From Actinomycetota bacterium (GTDB lineage: Bacteria; Actinomycetota; Thermoleophilia; Gaiellales; Gaiellaceae): a stretch of 15,009 bases of DNA. Location of the stretch: the NCBI GenBank assembly GCA_005885565.1, contig VAXK01000054.1, positions 1 to 15,009 on the forward strand, given 5' to 3'. The translations under genes were made by a program, and so were the position numbers. The first letter of the stretch is position 1; the number at the start of each line of letters is the position of its first letter. The notes below the pieces were generated by a model. That model saw nothing but the letters and a program-made list of their open reading frames with translations. It had not been told where the DNA came from and made no database searches. Positions 6,105-12,090 of this stretch are shown here, piece after piece.

Positions 6105-6734
6105 CTAGTCGATGATCGCTTCGCGGAGCGCGATCGCAACGGCGTGGGTGCGGGTGTCCGCCTCGAGCTTGGCGAGGATGTGGCGGACGTGGCTCTTCAC
6201 GGTCTCCTGGCTGATGAAGAGCTTCGCGGCCACGTCCGCATTGGACATGCCGTCGGCGAGCAGCTGGAGGATCTCGCGCTCGCGCGAGGTCAGCATGTCG
6301 TCCTTGTCCCGGCCCGTCAGGAAGGCGGGCATGAGCGCCGGGTCCACGTAGCCCTCGCCGGCTGCGACCTTCTCGATCGCGCGCAGCAGCGTCTGGTGCG
6401 GCGCCTCCTTGAGGATGTAGCCCTTCGCGCCGGAGTCGAGCCCGCGCCCGAGCAGCGAGCGCTCGCTGTAGGCGGTGAAGATGAGGACGGCCGTCTCCGG
6501 GAGCTTCTCAGCGAGCACCTTCGTCGCCTCGAGCCCGTCCATTCCCGGCATGCGGACGTCCATGATCACGACGTCCGGCCGCCGCCGCTCGGCGAGCGCC
6601 ACCGCGCTGGCGCCGTCCGCGGCCTCGCCGATGACGCGGATGTGCGGCGCCCGCGAGAGCGAGAGGCGCAGCCCCTCGCGCACCACCTCGTGGTCGTCGA
6701 CGATGAGGCAGGTGATGTCGCCGCCGGTCGCCAC
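6105..6734 (-). CDS. NarL/FixJ-family response regulator with LuxR-type HTH
   Basis: 209 residues from GTG 6734. The receiver domain spans about 7-122, with acidic pair D13-D14, phospho-acceptor D59 (VVIMDVRMPGMDG), T87 and K109, all canonical. A LuxR-type DNA-binding domain starts at about residue 148 (LTSREREILQLLADG) and continues with the recognition region SQETVKSHVRHILAKL. It should be phosphorylated by the adjacent kinase and regulate transcription as a dimer; targets are unknown. It is the first gene of a three-gene minus-strand operon. A -10-like TACAAT lies just upstream. Confidence 0.95.
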   Translation of the reverse strand: MATGGDITCLIVDDHEVVREGLRLSLSRAPHIRVIGEAADGASAVALAERRRPDVVIMDVRMPGMDGLEATKVLAEKLPETAVLIFTAYSERSLLGRGLDSGAKGYILKEAPHQTLLRAIEKVAAGEGYVDPALMPAFLTGRDKDDMLTSREREILQLLADGMSNADVAAKLFISQETVKSHVRHILAKLEADTRTHAVAIALREAIID

Positions 6735-6745
6735 TTCAGCGCCGG

Positions 6746-6751
6746 ATTGTA
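6746..6751 (-). promoter_or_regulatory. Possible -10 element for the regulator-kinase operon
   Basis: Read on the minus strand this is TACAAT, five of six matches to TATAAT, with 11 bases between it and the GTG start of the response regulator. That leaves only a short leader. I see no convincing -35 at 16-18 bases upstream, so this is a weak prediction. Confidence 0.35.
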
Positions 6752-6770
6752 CGGCGGGCCTCGGTTGCCG

Positions 6771-7191
6771 CTATGCGGCTGGCACCGGGTGACCGGCGAC
6801 GTACAGCTCGGCCTCGTCTTCCTCGATCGCCTCCACACGTCGGAAGACACCGCCGTGCTCACGCTCCCAACGCCACAGGAGGAATGCTTCCGCGAGCGGC
6901 TGACGAGCCCGTGTGCAGCATGGCCTCGGTGGCGGCCGCGACAGCCAGCATCCACTGTGTGAGGGGCGAGAGACCAGCAGGGCGACTGAGAAGACGAGGC
7001 CGACTATCCCGTTTGGACCGCCTGTCGGCGGACGCTGACGACGGCGCCCGCCTGGCCGTCCGGCGAGAGCACGAGGGCTGCGACGAACCCAACGAGCGCC
7101 GGCATCAACTCGACGACGGCCTCTCGCCTCGCCGCCGCCGAGTAGTCCACGACCTCTTCGAGGTGCGGATCGGCCGGCACCGGCCCATCAT
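6771..7191 (-). pseudogene. Frameshifted small membrane-protein gene
   Basis: Protein-like sequence on the minus strand is split between frames. The 5' part can start at ATG 7191 (behind AGGAG at 7194-7198) or GTG 7180. In the GTG frame it gives 58 residues including HLEEVVDYS and a hydrophobic ALVGFVAALVL stretch, and stops at TAG 7004-7006. Right there another frame continues with a second hydrophobic segment (IVGLVFSVALLVS) and runs to TAG 6771, ending in a charged WRWEREHGGVFRRVEAIEED region. The ATG frame is soon lost too, so at least one and probably more frameshifts are present. It follows the broken radical SAM fragment by a few bases, suggesting the two once formed an operon. I do not recognise the family; no function is assigned. 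Confidence 0.5.
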
Positions 7192-7198
7192 GACTCCT

Positions 7199-7555
7199 TT
7201 AGACAGCGAGCGCGAGCTGCTCGGGCTCGGCCGGCGGCGCGAGCTTCACAGGGCGCCGGTCGGCGATCCCGATCTGCCTCGCCAGGTCCGGGACCCGCGC
7301 GTGCACCGGCTTCGTCTCTCGTCGGGCAGGTAGGCCCGGCCGGCGTAGAGCTCCTCGTAGCGCTCGAGCTCCTCCGGCCAGTCGCGGGCGAGGTTCTCGA
7401 GGAAGTGCTCTCGCGTGCCGGGGCGCAGGAAGAGGACGTTCGCCAAGACGCCGCAGGCGCCCGCGTCGCGCGGACCACCTCGGCGAGCTGCTCCGGCCGG
7501 TCCGAGATCCCCGGCGGTATTGCTCTTTGCGCCATCCCGAGCAACGTGTGAACTG
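7199..7555 (-). pseudogene. 3' fragment of a radical SAM gene (paralogue of 8853-9196)
   Basis: Only the C-terminal third is present, spread over three frames. First comes a GMAQRAIPPGISD-like stretch, then ANVLFLRPGTREHFLENLA and the following residues in a second frame. The ending, ADRRPVKLAPPAEPEQLALAV with TAA at 7199-7201, is in a third. The intact gene at 8853-9749 has the same segments in the same order, closely similar throughout, including a LALAV end. At least two frameshifts and the missing 5' two thirds, with the CxxxCxxC cluster motif, make it non-functional. Similarity fades just past 7540-7555. It is followed by the AGGAG of the next broken gene. Confidence 0.9.
7529..7540. repeat. 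12-base identity at the 5' edge of the radical SAM fragment
   Basis: GCGCCATCCCGA here is identical to 9185-9196 inside the intact radical SAM gene and in the same orientation. In this copy similarity to the intact gene is lost soon after the 12 bases. It is therefore a candidate recombination boundary or attachment core. Part of the identity is simply conserved coding sequence (Gly-Met-Ala), so this is tentative. Confidence 0.3.
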
Positions 7556-7594
7556 CCCGACGGAATGGGCCGCCGGGGCGGATCGAGAGGATAA

Positions 7595-7822
7595 CGAGTT
7601 GGCAGACCTACCATTCGCGGCTACATCCGCGTCTCGCGCGTGAACGGGCGCGAGGGCGACTCGTACCAGTCGCCGGAGCGCCAGCGCGAGACGATCGAGC
7701 GCCTGGCCGCGGCCAAAGGGCTCCGGCTCGGTGAGGTCGTGACCGAAGCTGCTGCGGTACGAACGGCTCGGCCAACGCAACCGTGGGTCTCCGATGAGGC
7801 TGTGGCCGAGATAGACCACTGA
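7595..7822 (+). pseudogene. Serine recombinase (resolvase/integrase) N-terminal remnant
   Basis: The frame reads T-I-R-G-Y-I-R-V-S-R-V-N-G-R-E-G-D-S-Y, then SPERQRETIERLAAAKG. This is the start of the catalytic domain of serine recombinases; the serine codon at 7634-7636 is in the nucleophile position. Upstream in frame there is a stop at 7592-7594 and no ATG, GTG or TTG before the YIRVS motif. The GTT at 7598, seven bases after GAGAGG, may be a lost GTG start. After about residue 45 the sequence no longer resembles a recombinase and stops at 7822. Only the first strand and helix remain, so it cannot be active. GTG 7640 would start after the catalytic serine. Confidence 0.75.
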
Positions 7823-7895
7823 GGGCTTGACGTTTGTGACAAAACTGACAGAGTCACCGAGACCGAGACGCTTTTGGACGAGAGGGAGGTCGGCG

Positions 7896-8567
7896 ATGAA
7901 ACGATTTTCGGTGGCGTTGGCGATCAGCGGGCTCGCTGCTCTAGCAAGCGCGACGCCAGCACTGGCCGCCTCGGTTGAGCCTCACCCCCTTCAGTGGGCC
8001 ACAGGCGACACGATCGACTGGTCGACGGGCGGCCTTCTGCTCCTCTTCGGCGCTGCAGGTGCGCTCTTCACCATATTCACGCTCATCGGTGGTGTCGTGC
8101 CAGGAACGGCCGGGCAGGCCCAGATCGAAGAGGACAACGCAAGGCTCGAAAAGTGGACCCAAAAGCTGAGCGCACTGATTGAGGCAGAGAGACCGAGCGA
8201 CTCAACCCAGACGGCCGTTCAGAATCTCCGCCGGCACGTCACGAGTGAGCGGTGGAAGCAGTTCGTGATCGCGTCGGTGCTCTACTTGCTTCTGGGGGCG
8301 TTCTTCGCCTCGGCGCTGGCGCAGGATCTTCTTCAGGCCGCTGCGATCGGAGCGGGCTGGACGGGGCTCGCTGGCACCCTCGGCTTGAAGAGTGACTACA
8401 CCAAGCGTAAGGAGTCAAAAGACGCGGTCATTGGCGAGCTACAGGAGCATGTCGACGATCTGAAGATCAAGGCCGCCGCCGCGCCCGATCCTGGGCAGGT
8501 CGCTGCGTCGGAGATAGCGATTCCGAAGCCGCTAGAACAGAAGACGGAGGTGGCGTTGGCCCTGTGA
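7896..8567 (+). CDS. Exported or membrane protein with two TM regions, unknown function
   Basis: 223 residues from ATG 7896, preceded by GGGAGG at 7884-7889. Residues 1-26 form a signal peptide ending ALAAS. A hydrophobic helix follows at about 43-66 (GGLLLLFGAAGALFTIF), then a charged, coiled-coil-like stretch of about 60 residues. A second long hydrophobic region follows (FVIASVLYLLLGAFFASALA and beyond), then a Lys/Glu-rich helix and a tail ending KTEVALAL. No family is recognised. GC content is visibly lower than in the flanking genes, and it lies between a recombinase remnant and an HTH-like remnant, so it looks like cargo of an acquired element. The frame is open and has a good ribosome site, so it is likely expressed. 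Confidence 0.7.
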   Translation: MKRFSVALAISGLAALASATPALAASVEPHPLQWATGDTIDWSTGGLLLLFGAAGALFTIFTLIGGVVPGTAGQAQIEEDNARLEKWTQKLSALIEAERPSDSTQTAVQNLRRHVTSERWKQFVIASVLYLLLGAFFASALAQDLLQAAAIGAGWTGLAGTLGLKSDYTKRKESKDAVIGELQEHVDDLKIKAAAAPDPGQVAASEIAIPKPLEQKTEVALAL

Positions 8568-8583
8568 GCTTGGCGGCCGGCGG

Positions 8584-8802
8584 CTGAGCCTGCCTAGCTT
8601 TGAGCAGCGCGCACGGGACGCCGAGCTCGGCGTTAACCGGAAAACGATTCGCCGTCGCCTCGATGCGCTCGAACGCGCGGAGACGGAGCGGGCAGAGCGC
8701 CTCGCTCAGAAGCGCCTCCGTCGGCAAGCCGCGCGCGAGGAGCGGAAGCTGCTCAAGCGGGAGGGGAACACGAACTCGCGCCTCCGATCGAGCAGCGGTT
8801 AG
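8584..8802 (+). pseudogene. HTH-like remnant or CTG-started small gene
   Basis: In the frame ending at TAG 8800-8802 the sequence reads like protein. A short SFEQRARDAELGV stretch runs into NRKTIRRRLDALE, resembling a helix-turn-helix, then a long helix rich in Arg, Glu, Ala and Lys. No ATG, GTG or TTG start is present. In-frame CTG codons at 8584 and 8590 are the only near-start codons, with no Shine-Dalgarno. It begins about 17 bases after the membrane-protein stop. Either it is a remnant that lost its 5' end, or a small DNA-binding gene with a rare start coupled to the gene before it. Family not recognised. Confidence 0.4.
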
Positions 8803-8838
8803 GCCCCCGGCATCGCATGTATTGGTTGCGTGCCTCAA

Positions 8839-8852
8839 CGCGGCGCGCCGCG
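8839..8852. terminator. GC palindrome downstream of the radical SAM gene
   Basis: CGCGGCGCGCCGCG is perfectly self-complementary over 14 bases and ends directly before the stop codon of the minus-strand radical SAM gene (8853-8855). It could fold in the transcript and act as a terminator, though there is no loop of its own and no U-tract. It also marks the right end of the accessory segment. Either role is inferred from position. Confidence 0.3.
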
Positions 8853-9749
8853 CTACACGGCCAGCGCCAGTTGCTCCGCTGGAGCGGGCGGCTCCAGCCG
8901 GACGCGACGGCGATCCGCAACGCCGATCTCCCGCGCCAGTTCCGCGACCCGCGTCCTCACGGGCCTCGTCTCGGCGCTCCCCAGGTACGCCCGGTCCGCG
9001 TAGAGCTGCTCGTACCGCGCCAGCTCTTCCGGCCAATCGCGGGCGAGGTTCTCCAGGAAGTGCTCCCGCGTGCCGGGGCGCAGGAAGAGGACGTTCGCCC
9101 ATATGCCGCACGCGCCCGCACCACGCGCGGCGCGTATAACCTCGGCCAGCTGGGATGGCGCATCGGAAATGCCCGGCAGGATCGGCGCCATCCCGACCGA
9201 CACGCGCACGCCGGCGTCCACCAGCCGGGAGAGTGCGCGAAGCCGCTGCCGCGGCGGCGCCGTGCCCGGCTCGGTGCGCCTCCAGACCTCGTGGTCGAGC
9301 GTCGGCACCGAGAACGTGACGCTGACCTCGGCGCGCCGCGCCGCCTCGACGAGCACGTCGAGGTCACGGACGATGAGAGGGCCGCGGGTGATGATCGAGA
9401 ACGAGTTCCGCGCCTCGGCGAAGGCCTCCAGGCAGCCGCGCGTCAGCCGGAAGCGGCCCTCCGCGGGCTGGTAGGGATCGGTCGCCGCGCCGACCACGAC
9501 GGTCTCGTCTTCCCACGAGGGCCGCGCGAGCTCGCGCCGGAGCACCTCGACGACGTTCGTCTTGACGCGGATCGCCTGCCCGTACCGGTCGTCGGACGGC
9601 CGGTCGGCCCGCCGCTCGAAGGCGCGGACGTAGCAGAACGTGCATTGGTGCACACAGCCCGTGTACGGGTTGAGCGACCACTTGAAGGCCATGCCCTTGA
9701 CGGCGTTCAGGGCGCTGCGGCAGGGCTCTTCGCGATACTCGGCGCGCAT
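8853..9749 (-). CDS. Radical SAM protein, SplB/Rv2578c-like
   Basis: 298 residues from ATG 9749; in-frame extension to 9803 is possible but gives a Pro/Arg-rich leader. The cluster motif C32-V-H-Q-C36-T-F-C39-Y binds the [4Fe-4S] used to cleave S-adenosylmethionine. The surrounding NPYTGC and AFKWSLNPY residues are typical of the SPL/Rv2578c group. Downstream segments include VVVGAATDPYQPAEG, SIITRGPLI and ANVLFLRPGTREHFLENLA. Substrate unknown; a role in DNA repair (spore photoproduct lyase) should not be assumed. The last third is duplicated in broken form at 7199-7555. Its ATG overlaps the divergent MBL gene's ATG in a CATG (9747-9750). The 3' end may have been replaced by an inserted element. 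Confidence 0.88.
   Translation of the reverse strand: MRAEYREEPCRSALNAVKGMAFKWSLNPYTGCVHQCTFCYVRAFERRADRPSDDRYGQAIRVKTNVVEVLRRELARPSWEDETVVVGAATDPYQPAEGRFRLTRGCLEAFAEARNSFSIITRGPLIVRDLDVLVEAARRAEVSVTFSVPTLDHEVWRRTEPGTAPPRQRLRALSRLVDAGVRVSVGMAPILPGISDAPSQLAEVIRAARGAGACGIWANVLFLRPGTREHFLENLARDWPEELARYEQLYADRAYLGSAETRPVRTRVAELAREIGVADRRRVRLEPPAPAEQLALAV
9185..9196. repeat. 12-base identity inside the intact radical SAM gene
   Basis: GCGCCATCCCGA is identical to 7529-7540 and in direct orientation. It encodes a conserved Gly-Met-Ala stretch on the minus strand. Together with the other copy it would delimit a segment of about 1.65 kb. Treated as a candidate recombination boundary only. Confidence 0.3.
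9734..9739 (+). promoter_or_regulatory. Possible -10 for a leaderless MBL-fold transcript
   Basis: GATACT, four of six matches to TATAAT, ends nine bases before the ATG at 9748. A transcript starting about seven bases downstream would begin at or next to the ATG. There is no Shine-Dalgarno (the sequence is CGGCGCGC), which fits a leaderless mRNA. No clear -35. Confidence 0.3.
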
Positions 9750-10683
9750 GGGCGGAGCAGGCAGTATAGAACGGGCGTTCGTCCCAGGCGTCGAACGTCT
9801 CACGTTCCCGCTTCCGACGGGCCCGCGGCATGTCCACTGCTACCTCCTCGACGGCGACGAGGGCCGGCTGCTCGTCGACACGGGCCTCGGCTTCCCGGCC
9901 GACGAGCGCGCCTGGGAGGGCCTCGAGGTCGACTCGATCGTCCTGACCCACATGCATCCCGACCACGTCGGAGGCGCCGAGCGAGCGGCCGAGACGACCG
10001 GGGCCCGCGTGCACCAGCTGGGGCTGGACTACGACCAGTGCGTCCGCGTCTGGGGCTCCGCGGACTGGCCGGAGCGGATGGCGGGCTGGTTCCGAGCCCA
10101 CGGCGTGCCGACGCCCGTCGCCGATGAGCTGATCGAGCAGGGGCACGTCGTCGCGCCGTTCATCCGCTTCGTCCGCGAGCCGCGCCTGCTCCGGGAGGGC
10201 GACCGCGTCGACGGCTGGGAAGTGCTCTGGCTGCCGGGCCACGCGGACGGACACGTGGCGCTCCTCCGGGACGGCGTGCTCGTCTGCGGCGACGTCCTGC
10301 TCGCCGGCATCTCGCCGGCCGTCGGCCTCTACCCGGAGAGCCGTCCCGACCCCCTCGCCGACTACCTCAGCACGCTCGAGCGGATCGTCGAGCTCGCCCC
10401 GGACGTGGCGTACCCGGGCCACGGCGAGCCGGTTCGCGAGCCGGCGGAACGGGCGCGCGAGCTCGTCGAGCACCACTGCGGTCGACTCGAGGAGACGCGC
10501 GTGGCCCTCGCCGACGAGCCGCGAACCGGCTACGAGGTCTCCGTCGCGCTCTTCGGCGACGAGCTCTCGCCGCCGCTCCGCCGCTTCGCGGTCGCCGAGA
10601 CGCTCTCGCACCTCGAGCACCTCGTCTTCCGCGGCGGCGCGGCACGCAGTTCCGACGGATCGCTTGCCTATACTGCGGCCTAG
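9748..10683 (+). CDS. Metallo-beta-lactamase-fold hydrolase
   Basis: 311 residues from ATG 9748, the only usable start near the conserved N-terminus. The metal site is complete: H68-M-H70-P-D72-H73, then H169 in PGHADGH, D182 in VLVCGDVLL and H225 in YPGHGEP. These bind a two-metal centre. The first strands (HCYLLDGDEGRLLVDTG) and the extended C-terminal helical part resemble hydroxyacylglutathione hydrolase or LACTB2-like proteins. Substrate unknown: thioester, phosphodiester or nuclease substrates are all possible. There is no signal peptide, so it is cytosolic. It is divergent from the radical SAM gene with no gap between starts, and about 47 bases upstream of the CNNM/CorC gene. Confidence 0.88.
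   Translation: MGGAGSIERAFVPGVERLTFPLPTGPRHVHCYLLDGDEGRLLVDTGLGFPADERAWEGLEVDSIVLTHMHPDHVGGAERAAETTGARVHQLGLDYDQCVRVWGSADWPERMAGWFRAHGVPTPVADELIEQGHVVAPFIRFVREPRLLREGDRVDGWEVLWLPGHADGHVALLRDGVLVCGDVLLAGISPAVGLYPESRPDPLADYLSTLERIVELAPDVAYPGHGEPVREPAERARELVEHHCGRLEETRVALADEPRTGYEVSVALFGDELSPPLRRFAVAETLSHLEHLVFRGGAARSSDGSLAYTAA
9763..9768 (-). promoter_or_regulatory. Possible -10 for the radical SAM gene
   Basis: On the minus strand this is TATACT, five of six matches to TATAAT, ending 13 bases before the radical SAM ATG at 9749. It lies inside the first codons of the divergent MBL gene. There is no good -35 at normal spacing; a TTCGAC is too far at 22 bases. Confidence 0.35.
10669..10674 (+). 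promoter_or_regulatory. Possible -10 for the CNNM/CorC-family gene
   Basis: TATACT, five of six matches to TATAAT, overlapping the last codons of the MBL gene. Transcription would begin near 10681, giving a leader of about 50 bases before ATG 10731. The leader contains GGGGGTCGGGG just before the start, a weak ribosome site. No convincing -35, so this may only supplement read-through from the MBL gene. Confidence 0.35.
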
Positions 10684-10730
10684 TTGGAAGACGAGATCCC
10701 GCCTAGTCCCAGGGCCCCGGGGGTCGGGGC

Positions 10731-12047
10731 ATGAACCTCCTCCTCGAGCTTCTCGCCGTCGCGGCGCTGATTCTGCTGAACGCGTTCTTCGTGGCGGCCG
10801 AGTACGGGCTCGTGACGTCGCGGCGGACGCGGATCGAAGAGCTCGGGCACGAGGGGAACCGTCGCGCGAAGAGGGTCCTCGGGCTCGTCTCCGACCCGCC
10901 GCGCTTCATCGCCGCGATGCAGCTCGGAGTCACGCTCACCAGCCTCGGGATCGGCGCCCTCGGCGAGCATGCGCTGACGCGCGCCTTCGACCCCGTGATG
11001 GCAACCGCGCTCGCGGTCGCGCTCGCGTACCTCCTGCTGACCTTCTTCCACGTCGTCATCGGCGAGCTCGTGCCGAAGGGTGTCGCGCTCGGCCATTCCG
11101 AAGCGACCGCGCTCGCCCTCGCGGCGCCGGTGCGTGCGTTCTTCGCGCTCTTCTGGCCCCTGATCTGGGTCCTCCAGCGCGCGACGAACCTCGTGCTGGG
11201 CCTGCTCGGGCTCGAACCCCCGGGGGGCGAGACCGAGGTGCACTCCGAGGCCGAGCTGAAGATGCTCCTCAACGTCTCGACCGAACGCGGCGAGATCGAG
11301 CCGGGAGAGCAGGACATGCTCTACAAGGTCTTCGACTTCGCCGACAAGGAGGCTTCGGACGTGATGGTGCCGCGGCCCGAGGTGGTGGCGCTGTCGGTCG
11401 ACCTCCCGCCCGAGGAGTGCCTGCGGGCGGTGATGGAGTCGCCGTACACGCGCTACCCGGTGTACCGCGACTCGCTGGACGACATCGTCGGCATCCTCCA
11501 CGTCCGCGACCTCTTCGGCGCGCTCGTCGACCGCGGCCTGGCGGCGGTCGAGGTCGAGCAGCTCGTCCGTCCCGCCTACGTCGTCCCGGAGACGAAGGAC
11601 CTCGCGGCGCTCCTGACGGAGTTTCGCCGCACGAACCAGCACATGGCGATCGTCGTCGACGAGTACGGCGGGATGGAGGGCATCGTCACGCTCGAGGACC
11701 TGCTGGAGGAGATCGTCGGCGAGATCGAGGACGAGTTCGATCTCCCGGACGAGTCGGTCGAGCAAGTCGACGAGGACACGATCCGGATCGACGGCACGTT
11801 CCCGATCGACGACTTCAACGAGCAGTTCCGGACCGAGCTGCCGGCCGAGGACTACCACACGGTCGCCGGCTTCGTCTTCGGACAGCTCGGCCGCGCGGCG
11901 CAGGAAGGCGACGAGGTCTCGCACGACGGGATGGTCTTCCGAGTCGAGGAGGTCGAGGGCCAGCGGATCGACAAGCTCGCCGTCACCTTCGAGCGGCGGC
12001 GCGAGGAGCGCGAGCGCGGCGACGCCGTGACCGGGCCCGAAGCGTAG
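10731..12047 (+). CDS. CNNM/CorC (TlyC-type) membrane protein with CBS pair
   Basis: 438 residues from ATG 10731. The N-terminal 180 residues form a DUF21/CNNM transmembrane domain with about four hydrophobic segments, including an early NAFFVAAEYGLV and a GELVPKG segment. A linker leads to a tandem CBS domain pair at about 200-330, with DVMVPRPEV and MAIVVDEYGGMEGIVTLEDLLEEIVG, both highly typical. A CorC/HlyC C-terminal domain follows at about 345-425 (IDGTFPIDDFNE). Such proteins are often annotated as hemolysin, but are now linked to Mg2+/Co2+ transport or efflux, with CBS domains sensing nucleotide-Mg. Length and architecture are complete. A strong bidirectional terminator follows directly. 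Confidence 0.95.
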   Translation: MNLLLELLAVAALILLNAFFVAAEYGLVTSRRTRIEELGHEGNRRAKRVLGLVSDPPRFIAAMQLGVTLTSLGIGALGEHALTRAFDPVMATALAVALAYLLLTFFHVVIGELVPKGVALGHSEATALALAAPVRAFFALFWPLIWVLQRATNLVLGLLGLEPPGGETEVHSEAELKMLLNVSTERGEIEPGEQDMLYKVFDFADKEASDVMVPRPEVVALSVDLPPEECLRAVMESPYTRYPVYRDSLDDIVGILHVRDLFGALVDRGLAAVEVEQLVRPAYVVPETKDLAALLTEFRRTNQHMAIVVDEYGGMEGIVTLEDLLEEIVGEIEDEFDLPDESVEQVDEDTIRIDGTFPIDDFNEQFRTELPAEDYHTVAGFVFGQLGRAAQEGDEVSHDGMVFRVEEVEGQRIDKLAVTFERRREERERGDAVTGPEA

Positions 12048-12048
12048 A

Positions 12049-12081
12049 GGCGCCGGCGGAGCTGCGCGCTCCGCCGGCGCC
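12049..12081. terminator. Strong bidirectional hairpin terminator
   Basis: A perfect 14-bp stem (GGCGCCGGCGGAGC at 12049-12062, complement at 12068-12081) encloses a five-base loop. It begins one base after the CNNM/CorC stop codon at 12047 and ends nine bases before the stop of the convergent BNR gene at 12091. There is no T-run on either side, as is common in high-GC actinobacteria. Position and stem strength support termination of both genes. Confidence 0.8.
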
Positions 12082-12090
12082 CCAAGCCGT

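Noticed and set aside
6773..7333. 186-residue plus-strand ORF in the decayed region
   Set aside because: Composition is Arg/Leu/Asp-rich as in a shadow frame, and the protein-like signal is on the minus strand.
7199..7819. One minus-strand gene of about 206 residues
   Set aside because: Only its last 35-40 residues match the radical SAM family; the rest is an accidental open frame running under the recombinase remnant.
7640..7822. Intact 60-residue gene starting at GTG 7640
   Set aside because: The start falls after the YIRVS catalytic motif of a recombinase, so the ORF is the inside of a truncated gene.
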